From assembly GCF_019968765.1 (NCBI RefSeq), contig NZ_CP074149.1, forward strand, positions 4,278,001 through 4,342,000: 64,000 nucleotides of DNA, written 5' to 3'. Of this stretch, positions 36,638 to 51,908 are shown in pieces. Position numbers and translations under genes: made by a program. This DNA comes from Enterobacter sp. JBIWA008 (GTDB taxonomy: Bacteria; Pseudomonadota; Gammaproteobacteria; Enterobacterales; Enterobacteriaceae). The notes under the pieces were generated by a model, which was not told the DNA's origin, searched no databases, and saw nothing but the letters and a program-made list of their open reading frames with translations. The first letter of the stretch is position 1. The number at the start of each line of letters is the position of its first letter.

Positions 36638-38284
36638 TTACCGTTTTGCTTCTTCCATGGCTTTAAACACCTCAGCCACCGCGACCGCACCCGGGTCCAT
36701 TACTCCATCCAGATTCTCTTTATTCACATACGATGAGCGCCCCGCACCGGCTCTCTCCATTTTCGCCGTTGCCTCTGCCCCCTGCAGTGCCGCCTGCGCC
36801 GCTGACTGAAGATCTTTTTTCTGCAACGCCTCCAACGCCGGCTGCAGCGCGTCGATCAGCGTGCGATCGCCGAGATCTGCCCCACCGTACTGCTTCATCT
36901 GCGCAAGTCCGCTGAGCAATGCCTCGGGTAGCGGCTGACCATCGTGAAGCTTTTGACCGGCCGCGGTAAAGAAGATCGACATCAGCACCCCGCTCGATCC
37001 GCCCATTACCGTGGCCAGCCGCTCGCCCACCAGCAACAGCAGCGTCGATACGTTATCAAGCGGGAGTTTGTGTTCTTCCAGACGCTGCGCAATATCCCGC
37101 GCGCCTTGCGCAAAGGTTGAGCCGGTATCGCCATCGCCCACTTTGGCATCCAGCGCGTTCAGTCGGTTTTCCAGCTGGAGTAGCGTGTTCGTCACCGAGG
37201 AGACGTACTCGCCCACCCGCAGATTGTCCGACGGGGTGTATTCCACGCGATCGTGAATGGCGCTATGCGCCACGGTGCGCAGCGGCGCAAACGCCACGGG
37301 CTTCTGCCAGCCCAGCGTTTCGACCTCGGCGTGAATCGCTTTTTCGAAGAAATCATTGAGCTTCAGCAGCGTCAGAGAAAAGCCCTTCATGTCCAGCGCG
37401 CTCACCAGCGGCGCGGGGCCTATCAGGTACGCGATCTCCTCTTTCAGCGCCGAATGCGCCAGCTCTTTGGTCAGCAGCGCCATCTCCAGCGCCGATACGC
37501 CGCCGAGATTGTTAATCAATACTGCAAAGCGCCCTTCTCCCGCCTGCGCGCGTAACGGCGTCACCAGCGTGTCGATAATGGCTTTGCTATTCTGCGTATC
37601 CACGACGGAAGCACCGGGCTCGCCGTGAATGCCGAGGCCCAGCTCGACATGACCCTGCTTAATGCGCCCCTCTTCCTCGTCGCTGCCCGGCAGGTTGCAC
37701 GTTTGCATCGCCACGCCCAGGCTCCAGAGGTTATCGCAGGCCTGTTGCGCAATATCCCGCACCTCACTCAACGATTTCCCGTGCTCCGCCGCATAGCCCG
37801 CAATCTTATGTACCAGTGCCGTACCGGCAATACCGCGCGGCTGTTTGTTATCCGGCAGCGCGATATCGTCCGCCACGATCACCATCTCCACCTTCAGGCC
37901 GTAGCGTTTGGCCTTTTCTGCCGCCAGACCAAAGTTCAGGCGATCGCCGGTGTAGTTTTTGACGATCAGCAGACAGCCGCGATCGCCCGTGACCGCCACA
38001 ATGGCATTCAGCACCGCATCCACGCTCGGCGAGGCGAACAGATCGCCACACACTGCCGCCGTCAGCATCCCTTTGCCGACAAACCCGGCGTGTGCGGGCT
38101 CGTGGCCTGAGCCGCCGCCGGAGATCACCGCCACGCGGCTTTTGTCCCAGTCGCCGCGTGCGACGATCCTGATGGCCGGATCGATATCAAGCTTGACGAG
38201 ATTTGCGTGTGGTGCAGAAAGCAGTATGCCTTCAATGGCATCGTTGACCAGCTGTTTGCGATCGTTAAAGAAGAATCTGGACAT
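36638..38284 (-). CDS. dhaK: Single-chain ATP-dependent dihydroxyacetone kinase (DhaK-DhaL fusion)
   Basis: 548 residues combining a DhaK domain (about 1-330) and a DhaL domain (about 350-548). The substrate histidine H220 in ELGLGIHGEPGAS has the same number as in the Citrobacter freundii enzyme, and the DhaL domain has the Mg-binding Asp cluster LDAKVGDGDTGSTFAQG and GGSSGVLMSIFF. It should phosphorylate DHA (or glyceraldehyde) with ATP, unlike the PTS-dependent DhaKLM of E. coli. No glycerol dehydrogenase, dhaB or dhaR gene is near, so it is an isolated kinase. Lies between ahr and yjgR, absent there in K-12. Confidence 0.92.
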   Translation of the reverse strand: MSRFFFNDRKQLVNDAIEGILLSAPHANLVKLDIDPAIRIVARGDWDKSRVAVISGGGSGHEPAHAGFVGKGMLTAAVCGDLFASPSVDAVLNAIVAVTGDRGCLLIVKNYTGDRLNFGLAAEKAKRYGLKVEMVIVADDIALPDNKQPRGIAGTALVHKIAGYAAEHGKSLSEVRDIAQQACDNLWSLGVAMQTCNLPGSDEEEGRIKQGHVELGLGIHGEPGASVVDTQNSKAIIDTLVTPLRAQAGEGRFAVLINNLGGVSALEMALLTKELAHSALKEEIAYLIGPAPLVSALDMKGFSLTLLKLNDFFEKAIHAEVETLGWQKPVAFAPLRTVAHSAIHDRVEYTPSDNLRVGEYVSSVTNTLLQLENRLNALDAKVGDGDTGSTFAQGARDIAQRLEEHKLPLDNVSTLLLLVGERLATVMGGSSGVLMSIFFTAAGQKLHDGQPLPEALLSGLAQMKQYGGADLGDRTLIDALQPALEALQKKDLQSAAQAALQGAEATAKMERAGAGRSSYVNKENLDGVMDPGAVAVAEVFKAMEEAKR

Positions 38285-38421
38285 AGTTTCCCACTATTTT
38301 GTGAACCGTATGCAAAAGCATAGTCCGCGCTGGATAATGCGCCGCAAAGTCAGGAATTTACTCAACCAAATTGCTATCAGGTTGCCTATACTCCACCCAG
38401 GACAAAGAGAGGAAGCGCATC

Positions 38422-39924
38422 ATGAGTACACCATTGTTAATTGCCCGGACGCTGGAAAAAGAGCTGTATTTACTGCCCGCGATGGCGAACCGCCACGGTC
38501 TGATCACCGGAGCGACAGGAACGGGGAAAACCGTCACCCTGCAGAAGCTGGCTGAGTCGCTTTCAGCGATTGGCGTACCGGTCTTTATGGCTGACGTGAA
38601 AGGGGATTTAACCGGTGTGGCTCAGGAAGGGACGGCCTCAGAAAAATTGCTCGAACGGCTGAAGAATATTGGCATCACGGACTGGACGCCGCACGGTAAT
38701 CCGGTGGTCGTGTGGGATATCTTTGGTGAGAAAGGCCACCCGGTGCGCGCCACCGTCTCCGATCTCGGCCCGCTGCTGCTGGCCCGTCTGCTTAACCTCA
38801 ACGACGTGCAGTCCGGCGTGCTGAATATTATCTTCCGCATTGCCGACGATCAGGGACTGCTGCTGCTTGATTTCAAAGATCTGCGCGCCATTACGCAGTA
38901 CATCGGCGATAACGCCAAATCCTTCCAGAACCAGTACGGCAATATCAGCAGCGCCTCGGTGGGTGCCATCCAGCGTGGGTTGCTGACCCTGGAGCAACAG
39001 GGCGCCGAGCACTTCTTCGGCGAGCCGATGCTGGATATCAAAGACTGGATGCGCACCGACAGCAGCGGCAAAGGCATCATCAATATTCTGAGCTCCGAGA
39101 AGCTCTACCAGATGCCAAAGCTCTACGCCGCCAGCCTGCTGTGGATGCTCTCTGAGCTCTACGAACAATTACCCGAAGCGGGCGATCTGGAAAAACCGAA
39201 GCTGGTCTTTTTCTTTGACGAAGCGCACCTGCTGTTTAACGACGCGCCGCAGGTATTACTGGATAAGATTGAACAGGTCATTCGCCTGATCCGCTCCAAA
39301 GGCGTTGGCGTCTGGTTTGTCTCGCAAAACCCGTCGGATATCCCGGATAACGTGCTCGGCCAGCTCGGTAACCGCGTGCAGCACGCTCTGCGCGCCTTTA
39401 CGCCGAAGGATCAAAAAGCGGTAAAAGCCGCCGCACAAACCATGCGCGCCAATCCTGCCTTTGATACCGAAGCGGCGATTCAGGCGTTAGGCACCGGTGA
39501 AGCGCTGATCTCGTTCCTTGATACGAAGGGCAGCCCTTCCGTTGTGGAACGCGCCATGGTGATCGCGCCCTGCTCGCGCATGGGGCCTGTTACCGACGAT
39601 GAACGTAACGAACTGATTAACCACTCTCCGGTTTACGGGAAGTACGAAGACGAGGTGGATCGCGAGTCCGCGTTCGAGATGCTGCAAAAAGGGGTGCAGG
39701 CGACAACCGAATCGCAGGATGCGCCAGCCGCTAAAGGGCAGTCTGTCGGCGTGGATGACGGTATTCTCGGAGGGCTCAAAGACATCCTGTTCGGCAGCAC
39801 CGGGCCGCGCGGCGGCAAGCGCGACGGCGTGGTACAGACCATGGCGAAAAGCGCGGCGCGGCAGGTCACCAATCAGATAGTGCGCGGCATGCTGGGAAGT
39901 CTGTTAGGCGGGCGTCGCCGGTAG
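38422..39924 (+). CDS. yjgR: YjgR, HerA-like P-loop NTPase (DUF853)
   Basis: 500-residue ATPase of the HerA/VirB4-like group. Walker [11 protein letters not shown] (about 28-37), Walker [14 protein letters not shown] (about 262-274), and the arginine-rich C-terminus [11 protein letters not shown]. Length and sequence match E. coli YjgR, whose role is unknown. The start at 38422 ([14 protein letters not shown]) has GAGAGGAAG upstream; the frame from 38371 is longer than the family. Its last 21 bases overlap the 3' end of yhcC. Confidence 0.95.
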   Translation: MSTPLLIARTLEKELYLLPAMANRHGLITGATGTGKTVTLQKLAESLSAIGVPVFMADVKGDLTGVAQEGTASEKLLERLKNIGITDWTPHGNPVVVWDIFGEKGHPVRATVSDLGPLLLARLLNLNDVQSGVLNIIFRIADDQGLLLLDFKDLRAITQYIGDNAKSFQNQYGNISSASVGAIQRGLLTLEQQGAEHFFGEPMLDIKDWMRTDSSGKGIINILSSEKLYQMPKLYAASLLWMLSELYEQLPEAGDLEKPKLVFFFDEAHLLFNDAPQVLLDKIEQVIRLIRSKGVGVWFVSQNPSDIPDNVLGQLGNRVQHALRAFTPKDQKAVKAAAQTMRANPAFDTEAAIQALGTGEALISFLDTKGSPSVVERAMVIAPCSRMGPVTDDERNELINHSPVYGKYEDEVDRESAFEMLQKGVQATTESQDAPAAKGQSVGVDDGILGGLKDILFGSTGPRGGKRDGVVQTMAKSAARQVTNQIVRGMLGSLLGGRRR

Positions 39925-40845
39925 ACGGGGAACCCACCGACGGCCAAGTGCTGAGCCCTGTACGCCGTACTCCTGCAGATAGCGGTCGATTTCCACCATC
40001 CCCGTCCAGCGGTTCTCGCACCATAGCGGTGCCAGAAGCGTTGGACGGCGGGCACTGGCCGAGATGCGGTGGTAGACAATTTCCGGTGGGGTGTGGCGAA
40101 TCATCTCCCCCGCCGTCACCGTATATTCCTCAAGCTCAATACCGCTTAACCGCCCCGCTTCCCACGCTTTCGCCATTATGCTGCCCTTCACGATATGCAG
40201 CGGGTGAAGCTTAATACCATCCACGCCAGTCTCAACCACCTTTTCCAGCGTCTCCAGGCCGTGCTGCTGCCCTTCACCCGGCAAGCCGACAATCAGATGC
40301 GAGCAGACCTTCAGCCCACGCTCGCGGGCCTGCCGCGTGGTGCGCTGGTAGCAGGCGAAATCATGGCCACGATTAATACGGTGCAGCGTTTTGTCATGTG
40401 CGGTCTGCAAGCCCAGCTCCAGCCAGATCTCGTAGCCTTGTTCTTTGTACTCGCAGAGCAGGTCCAGCACCGCGTCCGGCACGCAGTCCGGACGCGTCCC
40501 CACGCACAGCCCAACGATGTTAGCCTGGCTGACGGCCTGCTGATACATAGAGCGCAGCACCTGCACCTCCGCCCACGTGCTGGTGTAGGCCTGAAAATAG
40601 GCCAGATATTGCTTCGCGCGGTCAACCAGGCTGGCCTGATGGGCAAGCTGTTCAGCGATAGATTTATGCTGCTGGGCTTCGTCAGCAAATGACGCAACGT
40701 TACAGAAGGTGCAGCCGCCGCGCCCGATGGTGCCATCGCGATTCGGGCAGCTAAACCCGCCGTGCAGCGTCAGCTTATGAACCTTTTGCCCGTACCGCTG
40801 CAAAAGATCCCCACCAAACATATTGACTAATTTCTGTAACTGCAT
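39904..40845 (-). CDS. yhcC: YhcC, radical SAM protein
   Basis: 313 residues (309 in E. coli). The iron-sulfur cysteines are C33, C45 and C48 ([18 protein letters not shown]), the spaced pattern of the YhcC/Elp3-like subgroup. The substrate is not known. The start at 40845 ([13 protein letters not shown]) matches the family. The C-terminus differs from E. coli after GSALGRRW: the frame runs on into the reverse complement of the yjgR 3' end and uses a stop found there (39904-39906). This makes it a tail-to-tail overlap of 21 bases, at the right edge of the moved block. Confidence 0.94.
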   Translation of the reverse strand: MQLQKLVNMFGGDLLQRYGQKVHKLTLHGGFSCPNRDGTIGRGGCTFCNVASFADEAQQHKSIAEQLAHQASLVDRAKQYLAYFQAYTSTWAEVQVLRSMYQQAVSQANIVGLCVGTRPDCVPDAVLDLLCEYKEQGYEIWLELGLQTAHDKTLHRINRGHDFACYQRTTRQARERGLKVCSHLIVGLPGEGQQHGLETLEKVVETGVDGIKLHPLHIVKGSIMAKAWEAGRLSGIELEEYTVTAGEMIRHTPPEIVYHRISASARRPTLLAPLWCENRWTGMVEIDRYLQEYGVQGSALGRRWVPRLPATPA

Positions 40846-41437
40846 AATCTGATAGACCGTCCCGGAGAAAGGGGACAAGCCTGCCACTTTTAGCCTCTGT
40901 CGGCGATGACCTGGATCAATCGCCCTGGACGGCCTTTATCTATATGAATAAATACTCAGGATTACTGCAATTTCATTCACGCCATTCGTGATTACTTTTC
41001 CTTATGTTCTTATTGTTTTTTTCATTTATAGCGCCACCACTTAAAAACAGTGGGTTTATGCGGGTTTGCAGACAATACCAGATTATTATTCTGCTATAAA
41101 ACTGCTATTCAGCACGCTACATTGATAATACCGCTTTCATATAGTGAGTCAGATCACACTCCGCTGCATCCCGCCAGGGCATACAATCATTGTAAAAATA
41201 GTTAAACATCATTAAATTACAAACACTTAAACTCTCCTTAGCACATTTTTGTATAAATAAGATTGCCATTTGACCTGTGTACCAATTCCCGATAAGTTGG
41301 AAATCCGCTGGAAGCTTTCTGGATGAGCGGCCTGCTCATCATATTTATGCAGTAATTGAGATTCCCTCTGAAGCAAGTCCTCAAACTTGTTTACCTGCGC
41401 GAAAGGATGATAAAGAGGGCGAATGCGAGGTCCGCGT
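40846..41437. other. Long gap upstream of gltB: promoter region and structured leader
   Basis: About 690 bases separate yhcC from gltB. The first 370 are A/T-rich, with a CRP-like site at 41143. After about 41270 the plus strand can form several small hairpins: CCAA..TTGG (41282-41300), GATGAGC GGCCT GCTCATC (41322-41340) and CAAGT CCTCAA ACTTG (41372-41387). A short conserved ORF starts at 41438. E. coli gltBDF has a similarly long control region bound by Lrp, CRP and others. A 73-codon minus-strand frame here has no family likeness and was not called. Confidence 0.6.
41143..41158 (+). promoter_or_regulatory. CRP-type site upstream of gltB
   Basis: AGTGA GTCAGA TCACA: 9 of the 10 core bases of TGTGA-N6-TCACA. 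It is about 390 bases ahead of the gltB start and 300 ahead of the short ORF. CRP control of gltBDF is known in E. coli; use of this exact site is inference. Confidence 0.55.
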
Positions 41438-41532
41438 ATGAAACGCAAACCCCGTCGCCGTGCTCTTTCTGTGCCTGTGCGCCACGGTAAAGTTCAGTGG
41501 GAAGCCCGACGAGCCTGGGGAGGTTCACTGAT

Positions 41533-47421
<5,889 letters not shown>

Positions 47422-47423
47422 AA

Positions 47424-47450
47424 AAACAGGCCCGATTGGGCCTGTTTTTT
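47424..47450 (+). terminator. Bidirectional terminator between gltD and sspB
   Basis: Stem AAACAGGCCC / GGGCCTGTTT, loop GATT, with T-run on the plus strand and A-run on the other side. It overlaps the last two bases of the sspB stop codon region, so the two operons abut tightly. Confidence 0.9.
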
Positions 47451-47952
47451 ATTTCACGACGCGAAGTGCCGGACGACCACCGCGCGGAGGCGGATCGTCA
47501 TCAGGATCATTGTCGTCGTGATGATCGGGTTTATCGCCATCGATAAGTGACATCACCGTGTCGCTTTCGCGTTCATCGGATACGTTGTCATCATTCAGGC
47601 TGGCAACATCTTCATCATACGCCGCTTCCGGCTCGAACATCGTACCCGCACCGTTTTCACGCGCGTAGATAGCCAGCACAGCTGCCAACGGCACGGAAAC
47701 CTGACGCGGCACGCCACCGAAACGCGCGTTGAAGCGCACTTCATCGTTTGCCAGCTCCAGATTTCCCACCGCGCGCGGCGCAATGTTCAGTACGATCTGT
47801 CCGTCACGCGCGTATTCCATTGGAACCAGCACGCCCGGCAACGTCACATCCACAACCAGGTGCGGCGTGAGCTGGTTATCCAGCAGCCATTCATAGAAGG
47901 CGCGCAGCAGATAAGGACGGCGTGGGGTAAGTTGTGACATTTCCACAGTCAT
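47449..47952 (-). CDS. sspB: SspB, ClpXP specificity adaptor
   Basis: Delivers ssrA-tagged proteins and RseA fragments to ClpXP. The substrate-binding domain is at about 5-113, followed by an acidic flexible linker (rich in D, with HHDDNDPDDDPPP) and the ClpX-docking tail GGRPALRVVK. Start: the ATG at 47952 overlaps the sspA stop (TAATG) with GAGG just upstream, giving 167 residues. The E. coli start aligns with an in-frame GTG at 47946 (165 residues), which cannot be excluded. Confidence 0.94.
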   Translation of the reverse strand: MTVEMSQLTPRRPYLLRAFYEWLLDNQLTPHLVVDVTLPGVLVPMEYARDGQIVLNIAPRAVGNLELANDEVRFNARFGGVPRQVSVPLAAVLAIYARENGAGTMFEPEAAYDEDVASLNDDNVSDERESDTVMSLIDGDKPDHHDDNDPDDDPPPRGGRPALRVVK

Positions 47953-48590
47953 TAGCCTCGGCCGAGACGCATTTCACGTTCCGGTTCAGTTAAAGATGCC
48001 AGGAAAGAGTCGCGTTCAAATACGCGAGTCATATAGCCCTTCAGCTCTTTCGCGCCAGGACCGCTGAACTCTACGCCCAGGGTTGGCAGACGCCACAGCA
48101 GCGGTGCCAGGTAGCAATCCACCAGGCTGAACTCATCGCTCAGGAAGAATGGTTTCTGACCAAACACAGGGGCAATTGCCAATAGCTCTTCACGCAGTTG
48201 CTTACGTGCAGCGTCAGCTTCAGAAGCGGAACCGCTGGTAATCACGTTCATCAGCGAGTACCAGTCTTTTTCGATACGCTGCATGTACAGGCGGCTTTCA
48301 CCACGCGCGACAGGGTAAACAGGCATCAGTGGCGGATGCGGGAAACGCTCATCTAGATATTCCATAATGATACGGGATTCCCACAGGGTCAGCTCGCGAT
48401 CCACCAGCGTCGGTACGCTTTGGCTCGGGTTGAGATCGATCAGATCCTGAGGCGGGTTATCCTTTTCCACATGCTCGATCTCAAAACTGACACCCTTCTC
48501 GGCCAGCACGATACGAACCTGATGGCTATAAATGTCAGTAGGACCAGAAAACAGCGTCATTACCGAACGTTTGTTGGCAGCGACAGCCAT
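47952..48590 (-). CDS. sspA: SspA, stringent starvation protein A
   Basis: RNA polymerase-associated protein with a glutathione S-transferase fold that lacks GST activity; it helps stationary-phase and acid survival. 212 residues as in E. coli: thioredoxin-like N-terminal half (SVMTLFSGPTDIYSHQVRIVLAEKG) and helical C-terminal half. Overlaps sspB by one base. About 310 bp divide it from rpsI. Confidence 0.98.
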   Translation of the reverse strand: MAVAANKRSVMTLFSGPTDIYSHQVRIVLAEKGVSFEIEHVEKDNPPQDLIDLNPSQSVPTLVDRELTLWESRIIMEYLDERFPHPPLMPVYPVARGESRLYMQRIEKDWYSLMNVITSGSASEADAARKQLREELLAIAPVFGQKPFFLSDEFSLVDCYLAPLLWRLPTLGVEFSGPGAKELKGYMTRVFERDSFLASLTEPEREMRLGRG

Positions 48591-48898
48591 GAAAACCTCC
48601 AGGTATATTCAGAATTTTTACTGCTACCAGCCCAACAGGGGCCAGCCAGATGTTGTATCGCCCATCCCAGAGAAAACACATTGTTCAAGAAACGAACAAA
48701 AATCGAGTATTCACCGATATTTGGGCAGAAAATTGGATGATAGTTTACCAGATTTTGATGGCTTTGTGGTGAGGGGATTCTGGAAATGTGGAAAAAGAGA
48801 AGATATATGCATGGAGATTGTGGATAACCTGCACATTATCCATAAAAAAACCCGCCGAAGCGGGTTTTTCGCCAATCGTTCTGCGTAAGCAGAATGGA
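48591..48898. other. Gap between sspA and rpsI
   Basis: Holds the upstream region of sspA (minus strand) and the rpsI terminator at 48844-48869. It is A/T-rich around 48690-48760. I see no gene; a plus-strand 106-codon frame here has no family likeness. A specific sspA promoter could not be assigned with confidence. Confidence 0.6.
48844..48869 (-). terminator. Terminator of the rplM-rpsI operon
   Basis: Minus strand: AACCCGC TTCG GCGGGTT with T-run, using the stable TTCG loop, 30 bases past the rpsI stop. The plus direction also has TTTTT, so it can work both ways. Confidence 0.9.
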
Positions 48899-49294
<396 letters not shown>

Positions 49295-49306
49295 CTATAA
49301 TCCCGA

Positions 49307-49822
<516 letters not shown>

Positions 49823-49898
49823 CTACCCCTTCGAATAGCACATGCCGACACATAGAAAGTTTCGGGAAAAAAACCTTCTCGTAACGTGGGGTCGCAAG

Positions 49899-49904
49899 AT
49901 TATA
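49899..49904 (-). promoter_or_regulatory. Likely -10 box of the rplM-rpsI promoter
   Basis: Minus strand TATAAT followed by CTTGCGACC, about 165 bases ahead of the rplM ATG. A good -35 is not seen at 17 bases (TCGATC), though TTTGACC lies just inside the spacer. Assigned from the perfect -10 and position only. Confidence 0.45.
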
Positions 49905-49972
49905 GAGAAGTTGAGGTCAAAGATCGACCCTTAAATGTGATTTGGAATGGGTTTTTCGGGGGCGGGTATTAT

Positions 49973-50019
49973 GCGGCCTGGTGCCCTCACCCCCAGCCCC
50001 TCTCCCTGTGGGAGAGGGT
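49973..50019. repeat. Palindromic intergenic repeat, CCCTCTCCC family
   Basis: GCGGCCTGGTGCCCTCACCC, CCAGCC, then CCCTCTCCC TGT GGGAGAGGG. Stem at 49998-50018. Same lead and stem as the copy at 36567. It sits 7 bases past the zapE stop and may also end zapE transcripts. Confidence 0.7.
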
Positions 50020-50024
50020 GGCAT

Positions 50025-51149
50025 TTACGGCATATGCTCAAGCTTCAGGTATTCCTCGCTTTGCATCTCCTGCAGGCGCGACAGGCAGCGCTGAAACTCA
50101 AACTTCAGCCGCTCGCCCTGGTAAATCTCATATAAAGGTACCTCGGCGCTGACCACCAGCTTGACGTGGCGCTCATAAAACTCGTCTACCAGCGCAATGA
50201 AGCGCCGCGCCTCGCTCTCCATCAGCCGCGTCATCACCGGCACATCCAGCACCATCACGGTGTGGAACAGACGCGAAAGCGCAATGTAATCGTGCTGGCT
50301 GCGAGCATCCACGCAGAGCGTCGTAAAGGAGACCGCCAGCGTTTGGTTTTCGACGCCAAGGGTGGGGAGCGGACGATGGTTGATCTCGAGTTCCGGGGCG
50401 TGCTCGCGTTTTGCCCCCGCCAGCGCCAGCCAAAGTGTATCCATCTCGCGAGTGGTCTCGGCATTTAACGGCGAAAGCCACAGGTGCGCCTGGGTCAGCG
50501 TGCGCAGACGATAATCGACACCAGCATCGACGTTCATAATGTCGCAGTGCTGCTTGAGGGCATCGATGGCGGGCAGGAAGCGAGCCCGCTGCAGGCCGTT
50601 ACGATAGAGCTCGTCCGGCGGGATGTTCGATGTGGCCACCAGCGTGATCCCACGGGCAAATAGCGCTTTCATCAGGCCGCCTAACAGCATGGCATCGGTG
50701 ATGTCAGAGACAAAAAACTCATCGAAGCAAAGCACGTCCGTTTCCGCCTTGAACCTGTCGGCCACAATCTCCAGCGGATCGCTTTCGCCCTGCAGCGCAG
50801 TAAGCTCTTCATGCACCCGCAGCATAAAACGGTGGAAGTGCAGACGCTGTTTACGTGCGCCCGGCAAGCTCAGATAAAACAGGTCCATCAGCCAGGTTTT
50901 TCCGCGACCGACCCCGCCCCACATATATAAACCGCGCACCGGCGCGTGAGCCTGCGGCGCTTTTTTACCGAGCAACCGCCCAAACGCAGCCTTTAGCCCA
51001 CCGTTTTGTTCGACTTCAGCGGGTTTTACCGTGAGCTCCTGATAAATCATCTCCAGACGGTTTACCGCCTCACGTTGAACGTCATCAGGCTGATGAGTAC
51101 CCTCATTAAGGGCCAGTTGATATCGCGATGCAGGGGACAGGTTTTGCAT
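50025..51149 (-). CDS. zapE: ZapE, Z-ring associated AFG1-like ATPase
   Basis: 374-residue AFG1-family P-loop ATPase (formerly YhcM) that acts on the FtsZ ring during constriction. Walker A GGVGRGKTW (about 77-85), Walker B DVLCFDEFFVSD (about 138-149) and the arginine-finger region EAD-type NGLQRARFLPAI are present. Diverges from zapG over about 190 bp. Length is one residue under E. coli. Confidence 0.97.
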   Translation of the reverse strand: MQNLSPASRYQLALNEGTHQPDDVQREAVNRLEMIYQELTVKPAEVEQNGGLKAAFGRLLGKKAPQAHAPVRGLYMWGGVGRGKTWLMDLFYLSLPGARKQRLHFHRFMLRVHEELTALQGESDPLEIVADRFKAETDVLCFDEFFVSDITDAMLLGGLMKALFARGITLVATSNIPPDELYRNGLQRARFLPAIDALKQHCDIMNVDAGVDYRLRTLTQAHLWLSPLNAETTREMDTLWLALAGAKREHAPELEINHRPLPTLGVENQTLAVSFTTLCVDARSQHDYIALSRLFHTVMVLDVPVMTRLMESEARRFIALVDEFYERHVKLVVSAEVPLYEIYQGERLKFEFQRCLSRLQEMQSEEYLKLEHMP

Positions 51150-51338
51150 AATCTTATTGTTATTCCTTCAATTAACGCTCACCAGCAGACGTGACTGATG
51201 AAAAAAAGGCCGTTCTACACTACGCGATGATACGTCAGGATTCCACTTCTACAGAAATAGCGGTTATAGTGGCATTATCAGGCACAGGCAGGAGCCGAGC
51301 CAACACCCTACGGAACAACAATACAACGGGAGAAGTTC

Positions 51339-51737
51339 ATGACCTGGGAATATGCGCTAATCGGTTTAGTCGTCGGCATCGTCATCGGTGCCGTGGCCAT
51401 GCGTTTCGGTAATCGCAAATTGCGTCAGCAGCAGTCACTGCAATACGAACTGGAAAAGAACAAAGCCGAACTGGAAGAGTATCGTGAAGAGTTGGTCAGC
51501 CACTTTGCCCGTAGCGCCGAGCTGCTGGACAACATGGCGACCGACTATCGTCAGCTGTATCAACATATGGCAAAAAGCTCCAGCAGCCTGCTGCCGGAAA
51601 TGACCGCGGAAACCAACCCATTCCGCAACCGTCTGGCTGACTCTGAAGCCGGTAACGATCAGGCGCCAGTTCAGATGCCTCGCGACTATTCCGATGGCGC
51701 GTCCGGCCTGCTGCGCGGCGGTGTAAAACGCGATTAA
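51339..51737 (+). CDS. zapG: ZapG (YhcB), DUF1043 inner-membrane coiled-coil protein
   Basis: 132 residues: one N-terminal membrane helix (about 4-22), a coiled coil (about 27-85, rich in Q, E and L) and a disordered tail. E. coli YhcB/ZapG affects envelope growth and division. The neighbour zapE is also a division factor. degQ starts about 170 bp downstream. Confidence 0.95.
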   Translation: MTWEYALIGLVVGIVIGAVAMRFGNRKLRQQQSLQYELEKNKAELEEYREELVSHFARSAELLDNMATDYRQLYQHMAKSSSSLLPEMTAETNPFRNRLADSEAGNDQAPVQMPRDYSDGASGLLRGGVKRD

Positions 51738-51908
51738 TCGCACAACCTGAATTTATTTTACGGGCGCAGCGATTGCGCCCGTCCTTTCTTCATGACCCCA
51801 GCTATCATTTAGTTAAACACCTCATTGTTCAGCGGTTTAAAATTCAATAACATCAACGTGTTTTTGGGGCCGTTTTTCCTTTATTCCAGGTTACGAGAGT
51901 CAACATCG

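Noticed and set aside
41227..41448. 73-codon minus-strand frame upstream of gltB
   Set aside because: No ribosome site or family likeness, and it runs against the structured leader; treated as chance.
48420..48888. Plus-strand frames of 106 and 118 codons near sspA
   Set aside because: They begin within sspA antisense or cross the rpsI terminator; no recognisable protein features.
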